Positions 1 to 9,164 of a DNA stretch of 64,000 bases are shown here, piece after piece. The notes under the pieces are model-generated. The model had not been told where the DNA came from and ran no database searches. It worked only from the letters and a program-made list of their open reading frames with translations. Numbering within the stretch: position 1 is the stretch's first letter; the number at the start of each line of letters is the position of its first letter. The stretch is from Aristolochia californica (taxonomy: Eukaryota > Streptophyta > Magnoliopsida > Piperales > Aristolochiaceae): positions 2,004,708 through 2,068,707 of the forward strand of contig JARWKL010000007.1 in the NCBI GenBank assembly GCA_029961685.1, given 5' to 3'. Made by a program: the position numbers and the translations under genes.

Positions 1-1440
1 CAACAAGGCTGTAAAAGACAATACAGCAGGTCTATCATCAAATAATGAAGTCTAAACAGAAATTAAAAACTTAAATAACAATATCACCAACTGGTGTGTA
101 AGAGCATATCTTATTAATGGTCGGTGTCCTTTATCCCATGTAAGGTTGGACACCATCTTATACAAGCACAAAAGGCACATCAAAGTACAAATAGCGGCAA
201 TATCAGAAGAGTCATAGGAGGAACAAGATTTATGGAAATATAAAACCAGAAAATCAGCACCAGACATCTAGAAGTAGTGGGAACTAGAAATGATTAAACA
301 CATAATAATCACCAAGACACGTCTATGAATCATCTTCTGAAATAGAGAATTTTTCTTTAATAGACATACCTTGACAAAGATTCAATAAGTGTCAAAGCAG
401 ATCCATTGTAGTTCTGAGGCAAGTGCTCAAGCTGAAAATGGTATATAAACAGAAGATCAGAGATCCTACTCTGTCACCTAAATGTACTAAGATGGAAAAA
501 TCAGTGGAGAATACCTTCAGGTTTCCAAGCTCACTAAGGGAGTCTGTGTAAGTTTTGGTAAGAGGCTTTAATTCATCATGCTACAAACAGGAAACCCAAA
601 ACAGAGACTCAATATATTATAAACAGAAGGCACCTTAAGCACCAATTGGAACTATATAAAAAGCCCTGACTAACCGGAAATGCATATTTCATATAGTTGT
701 TGTAGGCATGGTAAAACCTGAAATGAAAAGAAAAGACAAAAGTGTTAAAACTATTAATCAGCAAGTGTATTCATAGTTTAAATGATTATAAAGAGCAAGA
801 GAACACCAACCCCCCCCCCCCCCCCCCCACCCCACCCCACTCCACCGCTGCTGCTAAAAATGTACGCTGTGAAAAATTTGGAAATCATCATTGAATTGGA
901 TTCGAATTTTTCAAAAAACTAACTGCTGCAAGCAGAAAAAACGAGCCGTCCAACTTACAATGCCAACTAAGCAGAACAGTGATCCATAACAACAAATTCA
1001 GCACACGTTAACTAAGTCCAGTAATATAATCAGGAACCAAAAGAAGAGATCCTAAAATTCTTAATTTCGCGACCCGTTAAAATATGAAAAAAAAAGATAC
1101 ATATGCCGAATCAATCCATGAACAAAAGGTTGAAATTAAAATATGACTAGTAGATTTTGGACAATTTACAAATATCACGCTTAGAAGCTTCATTTAAACT
1201 TATTAAATAGAACTAAAAGAAAGTATCTAAACCCCATAAAAATCAACATGTTTCAAAACCATTACGTGTGCAGAATTAGTTCAATCGTACTCACATTTTC
1301 CTGACCTTGCGGCTCAAATATCTCTTGTTGGCCGCTTCTCGCGACGAGACTTCAGACACGGCGGACGTAAAAACGGTGGCGAACAGTAGAGAAAGAAGAA
1401 CCCATGCCGGGAATCTGGAAAGAGATTTTGAAGGAGACAT
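1..1440 (-). CDS. MNS4: EDEM-type ER degradation-enhancing alpha-mannosidase-like, 5' part (partial, runs off left edge)
   Basis: Five exons on the minus strand splice in frame: 1440-1295, 717-675, 580-515, 431-370 and 8-1 (cut by the window edge). All introns are GT-AG. The start ATG at 1440 is followed by a hydrophobic signal-like stretch (residues about 8-28), then RKMFYHAYNNYMKYAFP, HDELKPLTKTYTDSLSELG and YNGSALTLIESLSSL. These are hallmarks of the GH47 N-terminal region in plant EDEM homologues (Arabidopsis MNS4/MNS5 group). Family role: trimming mannose from N-glycans of misfolded glycoproteins in the ER so they enter ERAD. The catalytic acids lie further downstream, outside the window. 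An in-frame ATG at 1569 would add 43 residues ahead of the signal peptide, so I chose 1440. MNS4 rather than MNS5 is an inference from similarity I recall. A copia relic begins about 300 bp upstream. Confidence 0.88.
810..828. repeat. Poly-C run in EDEM intron 1
   Basis: Nineteen consecutive C, followed by CCCCA-type repeats to about 840, inside the first intron of the EDEM gene. It reads G-rich on the transcribed (minus-strand) RNA. The length may be imprecise because homopolymers are error-prone in assemblies. Confidence 0.9.
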
Positions 1441-1745
1441 TTTGGGATCAGTAGATTTTGGGAGGAATTTGTTGGCTTTGCTGAAGATGCAGCTAAATCT
1501 GTACTTCGAGTCACCCGAAATGACAAAAACACCCAGATGTCTAGCTGGATTGCGAGAGAAAGACAACAAGGGTGGGAAATGGGTCCGATTTCACGGATTT
1601 CGTAACAAATCCGACCCGAAAACTCCTGGATGGCTTTTATAGTTTACCCTGCAGGTGAGGAATCGGGACCCAAAAAAAACCGTCCGGCTTTTAGGTCAAA
1701 GACGGTTTACCTAAATCCGCCCGTGCAAAATCCGAACCACAGACT
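1441..1745 (-). promoter_or_regulatory. 5' UTR and upstream region of the EDEM gene
   Basis: This short region lies between the EDEM start codon and the first recognisable retroelement sequence. I see no convincing TATA box. It must hold the 5' UTR and the proximal promoter unless the promoter extends into the copia relic. Confidence 0.4.
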
Positions 1746-2215
1746 TTTATGCCTGTAATACCCTTTAGAAAATATATTAACAATATAATAAGGGTCTAAT
1801 TCCGAATTAATGTGATACTTATATCATCAAATGATGGAAGTGCAGTAGAACTAAGAAGTCGTGATTTTGCCACTTTTAGATATGGTTTAATATTAGCTAA
1901 ACAAATAATAGTACTAAAGTTTCCCGTTGTTTCTCCAAAACTGAGATATCAGTAGAGTAAAGTTAAGCAATTTTTCATTCCTAAATAAACCCTCTAAATC
2001 GAGTCAAATATTCACGCAAATTCTCCCTCCTATTTTGTATTAAACATTGTCTAAAAGTTATCTTACAATTTTTGCAAATTCTCGGTACTCACAATTGTTT
2101 CATATTTGGTTAGCAATTTCAAAGTGGACAACATTATTTGCCACATGTTCTTCTATACTATTTATTAACCAACTAATAACAAGGGTGTATCTTTAAACTA
2201 TTTAGTATAAGAGTT
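1745..2215 (-). pseudogene. Copia gag (UBN2-type) relic
   Basis: Minus-strand translation in shifting frames gives ENLREYLTRF, EWKIA.LYSTDISVLEKQRE and NHIYEK-like pieces. They match the helical gag domain of Ty1/copia elements and parallel the relic at 16487-18434. Several stops and frameshifts interrupt it. It is a dead fragment lying directly upstream of the EDEM gene. Confidence 0.65.
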
Positions 2216-2224
2216 ATCTTCCGC

Positions 2225-2721
2225 ATCTACGGGTAGAGATGGTTTTGTCAAGTGTCCTAAGAGATCTTGAGTGACAAAAAACCTTTGTTATTTTGAGTCT
2301 AAGCTCTTCTTCTCAAAAGCATGTTTATCACATGATAGTCTATCTATCAATCCACTTTGTCTTGAGTCATTTGTTATATGGCTTTCATTTGCCTCCTTCA
2401 AGACAACAATCTCTTCCTCAAGCCTTGCTATCTCGTGTGATTGACCATTACGTTTTTCTTTATACTTATTTCGACTATAAATGGATTTTTCCGGAAGTAA
2501 TTCATGCCCATGTTCATAGTTTGAGTCACTTACCTCTTCAAAAATAGTAGACTCATCATCAATGTCTTCAATGGCCATGAGTCCAACATCGTTTTCTTCT
2601 TCTTCCAAGTGGCTAAACTCTTCTTCCATTACATCCCCTTACAAGATCAAGACTTGCTTCTTCTTGTTCTTGAGATCTTTGCTTGACGAGGGGTTTTTTT
2701 TCTTCTAATTTTGGACATTTG
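2225..2721 (-). pseudogene. Copia gag C-terminal part, split by the gypsy insertion
   Basis: A 113-codon open stretch (2629-2288) is acidic and coiled-coil-like (EEEFSHLEEEEND, DIDDESTIFEEVSDS, RLEEEIVVLKEAN). This is the usual composition just after the gag zinc knuckle of copia elements. Upstream on the minus strand it reads KCPKLEEKKP, the end of a zinc knuckle. The knuckle continues on the far side of the gypsy insertion at 6225-6270 with its first two Cys replaced by Tyr. The same gag resumes at 6650-7530. Confidence 0.7.
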
Positions 2722-3149
2722 TGTTATGGTCTTGGATTTGACACAAGGATTCTTTGGGAGGATCTAGGGTTTGCCACGGGTTACCGGTCTTCCAAGCATT
2801 ACTGTAGAGGTAGTAGGAAGACATGGAGAAGACAAAAACGAACGATCAAGCCAAAGGGAAGCTTGAAAACCCTAGAGCTCGTTGAGGAGAACTCTAAGCC
2901 TCTTTACACTAGATTTAACCTAATTCTTAATACTTCAATCCTTCCTTTTCTCATTACTCTTACCCCTTAAATAGGGTTCACCTTGTTAAGGTTTAAAAAA
3001 ATATTACAAAAGTATCCCTATGAATAAAATATTCCAAAAATATCCCTATTAATAAATAATTCCAAAAATACCCCTGTGACCTAAAACTGAAATAAAATAA
3101 AGTAAATTAAAGAAAACACTAAAATAATATTGTTATTGTGTACATAATA
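2722..3149 (-). repeat. Gypsy LTR copy 1 (lowest-coordinate)
   Basis: This 428-bp LTR is closely similar to the copies at 4287-4718 and 5844-6224. Its TAACA end has decayed to TAATA at 3145-3149. Relative to the element's minus orientation it is the terminal 3' LTR. Confidence 0.88.
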
Positions 3150-4286
3150 TTACACCCCCCTTGGAAGACGAGCTTGTCCTCAAGCTCGGAAGTAGGGTCT
3201 GTATGCCGATGTCTCCACCGGTGCCGAAGTAGCATCCACGATAGCTCTGACCCCCACCTCTGTTTGCCCACTTTTTTTTTTTAAGGGGCCGGTCCGAGTT
3301 AACCTGGGTTGACTCGGTTTAGGAACCCTGGTCCGGTGTGCGACTCAGCGGACCGGGCCAATTAAATTTTCCCAAGTTAGGAAAATTTTATCGGGACTCG
3401 TCTTCTTCCATCGGCAGCTCCTGAACTCTGCGGCCGGCGGATCCTTTCCTCACGGCACCGATGAAGGCCGGCGACAGACGTCTCCTCCCTCTCTCTCGGC
3501 ACCAACGGAGTCGCCTGATTTTTCGGTGGCGAATCGCAGCCCATCGGGGCTTCGCCGCCTAGATAGTTTTCGAGACAGAGGGTTCTCGGAAACTTGTGAA
3601 TCGTCGTTGATCAACCTCCCAGAACCAAGATCCCTTGAGAAAAAGTCGATTACGGCACCGACGAACTATCCTACTTCGCCGGTGGCGAAGAGAAGCCTGT
3701 TGGGGCTTTGCCACTGGGAGCATTGCCGAGACAGAGAACCTCTGTTTCTCAGCCCCCCGGAACAGAGACCAGCGGAAATTCCGTCAGAAATTTCGCCTAT
3801 GGCGCCGATGAAATTTCCTATTCCCCTCAGATTTCGGATTTGCGGTCACCCCCAAATCCTCCAGTGCCAACGAATTCGGAATTTCCTCTGTTAGGAAATC
3901 ACCTCCCAGCTACAGCTTCGGTTCGGAGATACGCACGATGTCCATTGGGAAAGGGTGAGCCCCTTCCGTTTTTGAAATTCCGGTGCCTCCGCCGTCGGAT
4001 TTTGGACGTTTGGAGAGCTTTTCCAAGACAGTCTTTTGTTCGTCCGAGAGAGCTTCTGTTGCGTCTTCTGTGTCGTTGTCGTGCTCTGAGAATTCAGGTC
4101 GTGTGACCTGTTTTGCGGCAGCGCGTGGCTCCCTTGTCCAGCATTCCATGAAAATTTCATATATTGTTCGTGCTTCTCCAAATTCTTTGCATAGTTTGTT
4201 CGCGGAATTGTATACCTTCTCTATGCAAGCTTGTGTTCCTTCTTAAGATATAGAATAATTCATTGTGATCTCGCTCTGATACCAGT
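3150..4286 (-). pseudogene. Gypsy internal body 1 with gag-like remnant
   Basis: The minus strand reads a gag-like start after the primer-binding site at about 4286-4265. It carries recognisable pieces such as IYEIFMECWTREP, EALSDEQKTVLEKLSK and EGAHPFPMDIVRISEPKL, then several stops. It aligns with body 2 along its whole length. No protease, reverse transcriptase or integrase motifs are present. The G-rich tract near 3155-3175 overlaps the codons for the pol-terminal LEDKLVFRGG-like segment. Confidence 0.75.
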
Positions 4287-4718
4287 TGTTACGGTCCCAG
4301 ATCTAACACAAGGATTTTTTGGGAGGATCTGGGGTCTGCCACGGGTTACGGGTCTTCCAAGCATTACCGTAGGGGTAGTAGGAAGACATGGAGAAGATGA
4401 AAACGAACGATCAAGCCAAAGGGAAGCTTGAAAACCCTAGAGCTCGTTGAGGAGAACTCTAAGCCTCTTTACGCTAGATTTAACCTAATTCTTAATACTT
4501 CAATCCTTCCTTTTCTCATTACTCTTACCCCTTAAATACGGTTCACCCTATTAGGGTTTAATAAAATATTACAAAAATATCCCTATGAATAAAATATTCC
4601 AAAAATATCCTATTAATAAATAATTCCAAAAATACCCATGTGACCTAAAACTGAAATAAAATAAAGTAAATTAAAGAAAACACTAAAATAATAATGTTAT
4701 TGAATAACGTGCATAACA
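4287..4718 (-). repeat. Gypsy LTR copy 2 (shared middle LTR)
   Basis: This 432-bp LTR has intact TGTTA...TAACA ends. It serves both bodies: a primer-binding site follows it on one side and a polypurine tract precedes it on the other. Confidence 0.88.
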
Positions 4719-5843
4719 TTACACCCCCCTCGGAAGACGAGCTTGTCCTCAAGCTTGGAAGTAGGGTTTGTATGCCGACGTCTCCACTGGTGTCGAAGTA
4801 GCATCCGCGATAGCTTTGACCCCCCCTCTGTTTGCCCACTTTTTTTTTTTGGGCCAGTTCGAGTTAACCTGGGTTGACTCGGTTCAGGAAACCCGGTCCA
4901 GCGTGTGACTCAGCGGACCGGGCCGATTAAATTTTCTTAAGTTAGGAAAATTTAATCGAGACTTGTCTTCTTCCTTCGGCAGCTCCCGAACTCTGCGGCT
5001 GGCGGATCGTTTCCTCACGGCACCGACGAAGGCCGACGACAGACGTCTCCTCCCTCTCTCCCGACACCGACGGAGTCGCCTGATTTTCCGGTGGTGAATC
5101 ACAGCCCGTCGGGGCTTCGCCGCCTCGATAGTTTCCGAGACAGAGGGCTCTTGAAAACTTGTGAATCGTCGTTGCTCAGCCTCCCGGAACCGAGATCCCT
5201 TGCGAAAAAGTAGATTACGGAGCCGACAAACTATTTTGCTTCGCCGGTGGCGAAGAGAAGCCCGTTGGGGCTTCGCTGCTGGGAGCATTGCTGAGATAGA
5301 GAACCTCTGTTTCTCAGCCCCCCGGAACAGAGACCAACGGAAATTCCGTCGAAAAATTTGCCTACGACGCTGACGGAATTTCCTATTCCCCTCCGATTTC
5401 GGATTTGTGGTCACCCCCAAATCCTCCGGTGCCGATGAATTCGGAATTTCCTCTGTTAGGAAATCACCTCCCTGTTGCAGCTTCGGTTCAGAGATACGCA
5501 CGACATCCATTGGAAAAGGGTGAGCCCCTTCCGTTTTTGTAATTCTGGTGTCTCCGCCGTCGGATTTTGGAATGGAGAGCTTTTTCAAGAGAGTCTTTTG
5601 TTCGTCCGAGAGAGCTTCTGCTGCGTCTTCTGTGCCGTTGTCGTGCTCGAAGAATTCAGGTCGTGTGACCTGTTTTGCGGCGTGGCGCCCTTGTCCAGCA
5701 TTCCATGAAAATTTCATATATTGCTTGTGCTTCTCCAAATTCTTTGCATAGTTTGTCCGTGGAATTGTATACCTTCTCAATGCGAGCTTGTGTTCCTTCT
5801 TGAGATATAGAATAATCCATTGTGTTCCCGCTCTGATACCAGT
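4719..5843 (-). pseudogene. Gypsy internal body 2 with long gag-like open frame
   Basis: After the primer-binding site a start reads MDYSISQEGTQARIEKVYN. One frameshift near 5690 leads into an open frame reaching 4884, rich in Arg, Lys and Ser. The 3' end carries the gypsy pol-terminal LEDKLVFRGG motif at about 4730-4765. The N-terminal part resembles a gypsy gag start; the Arg-rich middle is not a recognisable domain. As in body 1, the enzymatic pol is absent. Confidence 0.72.
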
Positions 5844-6224
5844 TGTTACGGTCCTGGATCTGACACAAGGATTCTTTGGGAGGATCTCGGGTCTTCCAGG
5901 CATTACCGTAGGGATAATATGAAGACATGGGGGAGACGAAGATCGAAATATCAAGCCAAAGGGAAGCTTGATACCCTACAGCTCGTTGAGGAGAACTCTA
6001 AGCCTCTTTACGCTAGATTTAACCTAATTCTTAATACTTCAATCCTTCCTTTTCTCATTACTCTTACCCCTTAAATAGGGTTCACCTTGTTAGGGTTTAA
6101 TAAAATATTCCAAAAATATCCCTATTAATAAATAATTCAAAAAATACCCTTGTGACCTAAAACTGAAATAAAATAAAGTAAATTAAAGAAACACTAAAAT
6201 AATAATGTTATTACATGCATAACA
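5844..6224 (-). repeat. Gypsy LTR copy 3 (5' LTR of the array)
   Basis: This 381-bp LTR has intact TGTTA...TAACA ends. It is about 50 bp shorter than copy 2, with missing blocks including the segment after the GGGAGGATCT motif. It is followed in element orientation by a good tRNA-Met primer-binding site at 5843-5830. Confidence 0.88.
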
Positions 6225-6269
6225 ATTTGTTCCTTCTATGTCGTGATTTTCTATACTCAAAATATATTA

Positions 6270-6640
6270 AAAGATAACCTTAAGCCTATACGACTATGGA
6301 AGGCTCACACGTCCAAGTGTGTTAGAAGATGGGTTTAAGCCCATACGACCAAAGAAGGTCCACACATCCAAGAGAGGTGGATGATGGGCTCAAGCCCACA
6401 CGACCAAAGAAGGCCCACACAGTGATGGCATGATAGTAAAAAAACAGTCATCTCATAAAGATGGCATTGATGTAATTTGTTTGAGTATCAGGGACATAAT
6501 GTTATAATATTATAACACCTGTAATGAGAAATCCATAACCTTTTTACTCCTCCTGTTTCTCCCCAGTATGCCATCTCTCCTTTCCTCCATAAGCTAATCT
6601 ATGGAGTCCTAAAAATCGATATGGTATATATCAATTTTCT
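6270..6640 (+). repeat. LTR fragment with short tandem repeats inside the copia gag
   Basis: This stretch separates the gag zinc-knuckle remnant (6225-6270) from the preceding basic gag segment (about 6650-6690, RKNNFRKGQFT). It ends with CCTAAAAATCGATA then TGGTATATATC, a decayed LTR end plus primer-binding site related to the LTR at 53982-54247. Positions 6283-6422 contain about two and a half degenerate copies of a 55-57-bp unit (AAGCCCATACGACCAAAGAAGG). Confidence 0.5.
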
Positions 6641-6649
6641 TATGAAATT

Positions 6650-7540
6650 TGTCATTATATTGTAAATTGGCCTTTTCTGAAATTATTTTTCCTATAAATC
6701 CTTTGAAGATGTCTAGTGATGAAACTCACTTAATCTAAGCTTTCTTTACTAGAGTTGCTTTCAGCACTCATCTTGGCCTTAAAAGCAATGCTTTTTTTTC
6801 TTAGGTTCCTTTTCCTTAACATCCTTTGGTTCCATCTCATATATGAGAATGTTTCCTAGTAGTTCTTCCAAGCTTATAGTTCTAAAGTTAGAAATCTCAC
6901 AAACGATTGTCTTCCTCATGTCTCATGACCTTGGAAGTGCCTTGAGAAGCTTATCGTTTTACCTATATAAGAAAATCTCTTCTCCTAAAATATTCAACTC
7001 ATTAATTATATAAGTGAACCATGAGTTCATTTCAGCTATTGACTCACATGGTTTCATTTTGAATTTATTATATTGGGCTATCAATAAGCTAATTCAATAG
7101 TTTTTAACTCTAGTGGTTATTTTATGTGTGACCTCAAGTTTTTTCCAAATTTTTTTAGCGGTCTTACATGTGGAGACCCTATTGAACTCGTTTGGTCCTA
7201 AAGCACATAACAATAGGTTTATGGACTTGGAGTTTGTTTTTCAGTTGTTCTTTGTATTCCCTAGTTAGCTCATTAAATTCCTTTGCAACCAAAAGGACAT
7301 TTTCATGTTTTACAGGCACAAAAGGGTCATTCTTAGTTACATGCCATATTCCCAATCTATGGATTGAAGGAAGAACTCCATTCTTACCTTCCAATATCCA
7401 TAGTTCATTCCATTGAACAAAGGTGGACGATTGGCATATTGTCCTTGGGGAAGGAGTAATTTGTCTTGAGATGTCATTTAATCTTTTCCAAAATCAAGGG
7501 AATTTTGAGTTCAATTAAGTATTTGGCTTATTTTGATACC
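6650..7540 (-). pseudogene. Copia gag N-terminal and central part
   Basis: Minus-strand pieces, in order from the start: RPPLFNG and NYGYW (about 7430-7390), a 71-codon open segment (7394-7179), VSTCKTAKKIWKKLEVTH (about 7170-7115), INELNILGEEIFLYR and KLLKALPRS, then SLEELLGNILIYE (about 6850). This is the canonical order of the copia UBN2-type gag domain. A decayed primer-binding site (TTGGTATCAAAAT) lies near 7540-7525. Frameshifts and stops show it is dead. Confidence 0.8.
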
Positions 7541-8870
7541 AATTATTGACCCAAGTGGCTTCTCAAAAGGACTTGAATTGAGATTATCAAATTTAAAACA
7601 AGTTGTGCGTGTAACTAAAAATCATGCACAAAAGCAAGTCAAGATAAAATGTAACAGGCACACCCCACAAGGACAAAAATATTTTTTTATCGACATTTCC
7701 CTAGTGGTAATCACCGCCCCAAAACCCTTTCTTGGGAATTTTCTACTATTTAAAAAGTTCTAATAGCTGGAATTACAAAAGAGATTATGACTCTCTTTAG
7801 TCATGTGTAGCTCAATACACAATATATACAATACCAATCTCCCCAAGGGATTGCTACTAGATTCTAGCTCAAACTATGCCTTCCTATCTAGATTAAATAG
7901 GTTCTAGATGAACCTTTCACAAAATCAAGTAAAATAAGGGTAAAAATTACACCTTTATTTGGAGATATGCTTCCCCTTGAGAAATTCAAGCTTCCTCCTC
8001 CTTTGTAGCACGATGTGAAATGATCAAGGAGCTTGGACTATATGAATGCTAGGATTGATGAAAGATACTTGAGTTTTTTCAAAGGTGTGAGGTTCACTCT
8101 TTCACTCTAAAGCATTTTCAAGGGAATTTAGACATATAGAGAATAGTGGTTTGAGTATTTGCCAATAAATGTTTATTCTCTTCTCTACTCACAGTTTGGT
8201 GGGGTATTTATAGCTTCTCTAACTCAAACCAGTTATTATTTTCCTATTTGCAAAAATTAGTACTTTCATTGATCGATCAATCGATGATTACTTTTCTATC
8301 AGATGGTGACTTATTGATTGATCAATCAATATGTTACCGTTGGTAGAGAAAAGTTGAGTTGATCGATCATTATCAGTGGATGATTGATCAATCATAATTC
8401 CCTCTGGTTGTGCAATACAAGTATAATCGATCAATGTATTTTCCGATTATTGATCAATCAAGTGAGATGATCAATCATTCCATGTCAAATTTGCTTGCTT
8501 GGACAGAAATGATCGACCAATCCAAGTGGGATAATCGATCATGCATTATAGCATGAAATTACCATGTTTTTATTGATCGATAGTTGATTGATCGATCATG
8601 TTTTATATTTCTGGCTTGCATAATTCTGGAGGTTCAATCATTGCTAGTGGCTAATCAATCATTCCAATGCCATTTCAACAATGTTGATTTTTAAAGCATG
8701 AAAATAATTTGCTCTAAGTGTTCTATCATGTTCTAAATAATGTTTATGATAGTCCTAAACATATCTAAGTGAAAATTGTGACCTAGAGCTCCAATTTCAA
8801 ATATGGAGTTAAAGAAAGGGAATTTAGAATATTGTCATACATAAGTGACTGAGTTTAGATATTTTGTTGG
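7541..8870 (-). repeat. Long copia LTR with TGATCGATCA palindromes
   Basis: The region sits upstream of the gag primer-binding site and has no coding signal. Positions 8271-8600 contain many variants of TTGATCGATCAA and TGATTGATCAATC. The same motif-rich layout recurs at about 13200-13900 and 47480-47900. By position it should be the 5' LTR (about 1.3 kb) of the copia element whose gag lies at 7530-2288. The far border near 8842-8870 is uncertain. Confidence 0.55.
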
Positions 8871-8874
8871 AAGA

Positions 8875-9164
8875 TATGAATATGTTGGAGTGTCATTGAT
8901 GTAATTAGTTTATGATTTTTGCCTCACTTTTACCAGAGTGAAGTGTATAATTATAATATTGGTACTTTTAGCATCTATAAACATAGCTTAAAGGGGAGGT
9001 TTTGGACTAATTCCACAACCATAATTCTCCAACCTCTTTCTCCTTCTCCAAATTCATCACTCTTCTTATTATCCTCCTAAACCTTCTCTCCAAAACTCTC
9101 CTTCTTCTCACCCCTTAATCCTCTTCTACTTTGATTATTCATCATAGAATCCTAAGTTTTAACA
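8875..9164 (+). repeat. Copia LTR, family A, 5' copy
   Basis: The LTR begins TGTTGGAAGATATG and ends TTTTAACA (290 bp), followed directly by a primer-binding-site-like TGGTATTAGAA at 9165. It is closely similar to 11477-11781 and related to 53982-54247 and 19838-20024. Confidence 0.82.

Larger units (their letters stand above)
2717..6229 (-). mobile_element. Ty3/gypsy deletion derivative in an LTR-int-LTR-int-LTR array with target-site duplication ATTTG
   Basis: Three direct LTR copies (2722-3149, 4287-4718, 5844-6224) separate two internal bodies of about 1.13 kb. LTRs begin TGTTA and end TAACA on the minus strand (slightly decayed in the first copy). The outermost flanks are identical, ATTTG at 2717-2721 and 6225-6229, so the composite sits in a single insertion footprint. 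Primer-binding sites matching initiator tRNA-Met (TGGTATCAGAGC) lie next to the second and third LTRs. A G-rich polypurine tract precedes the LTR starts near 3160 and 4730. Each body joins a gag start to a pol end (LEDKLVFRGG, typical of gypsy polyproteins); protease, RT, RNase H and integrase are missing. The element is non-autonomous. The structure likely arose by unequal recombination. Confidence 0.92.

Noticed and set aside
1307..1642. A 111-codon plus-strand open frame opposite EDEM exon 1
   Set aside because: It mirrors the coding exon on the other strand, has no recognisable domain, and the minus-strand reading splices cleanly with four further exons.
3526..4106. Two overlapping plus-strand open frames of 122-132 codons in the gypsy body
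   Set aside because: They are antisense to the gag-like frame and reflect its Arg/Pro/Ser-rich composition rather than a separate gene.
8271..8600. CRISPR-like array of TGATCGATCA words
   Set aside because: Spacing is irregular, units are imperfect palindromes and the region is a plant LTR.
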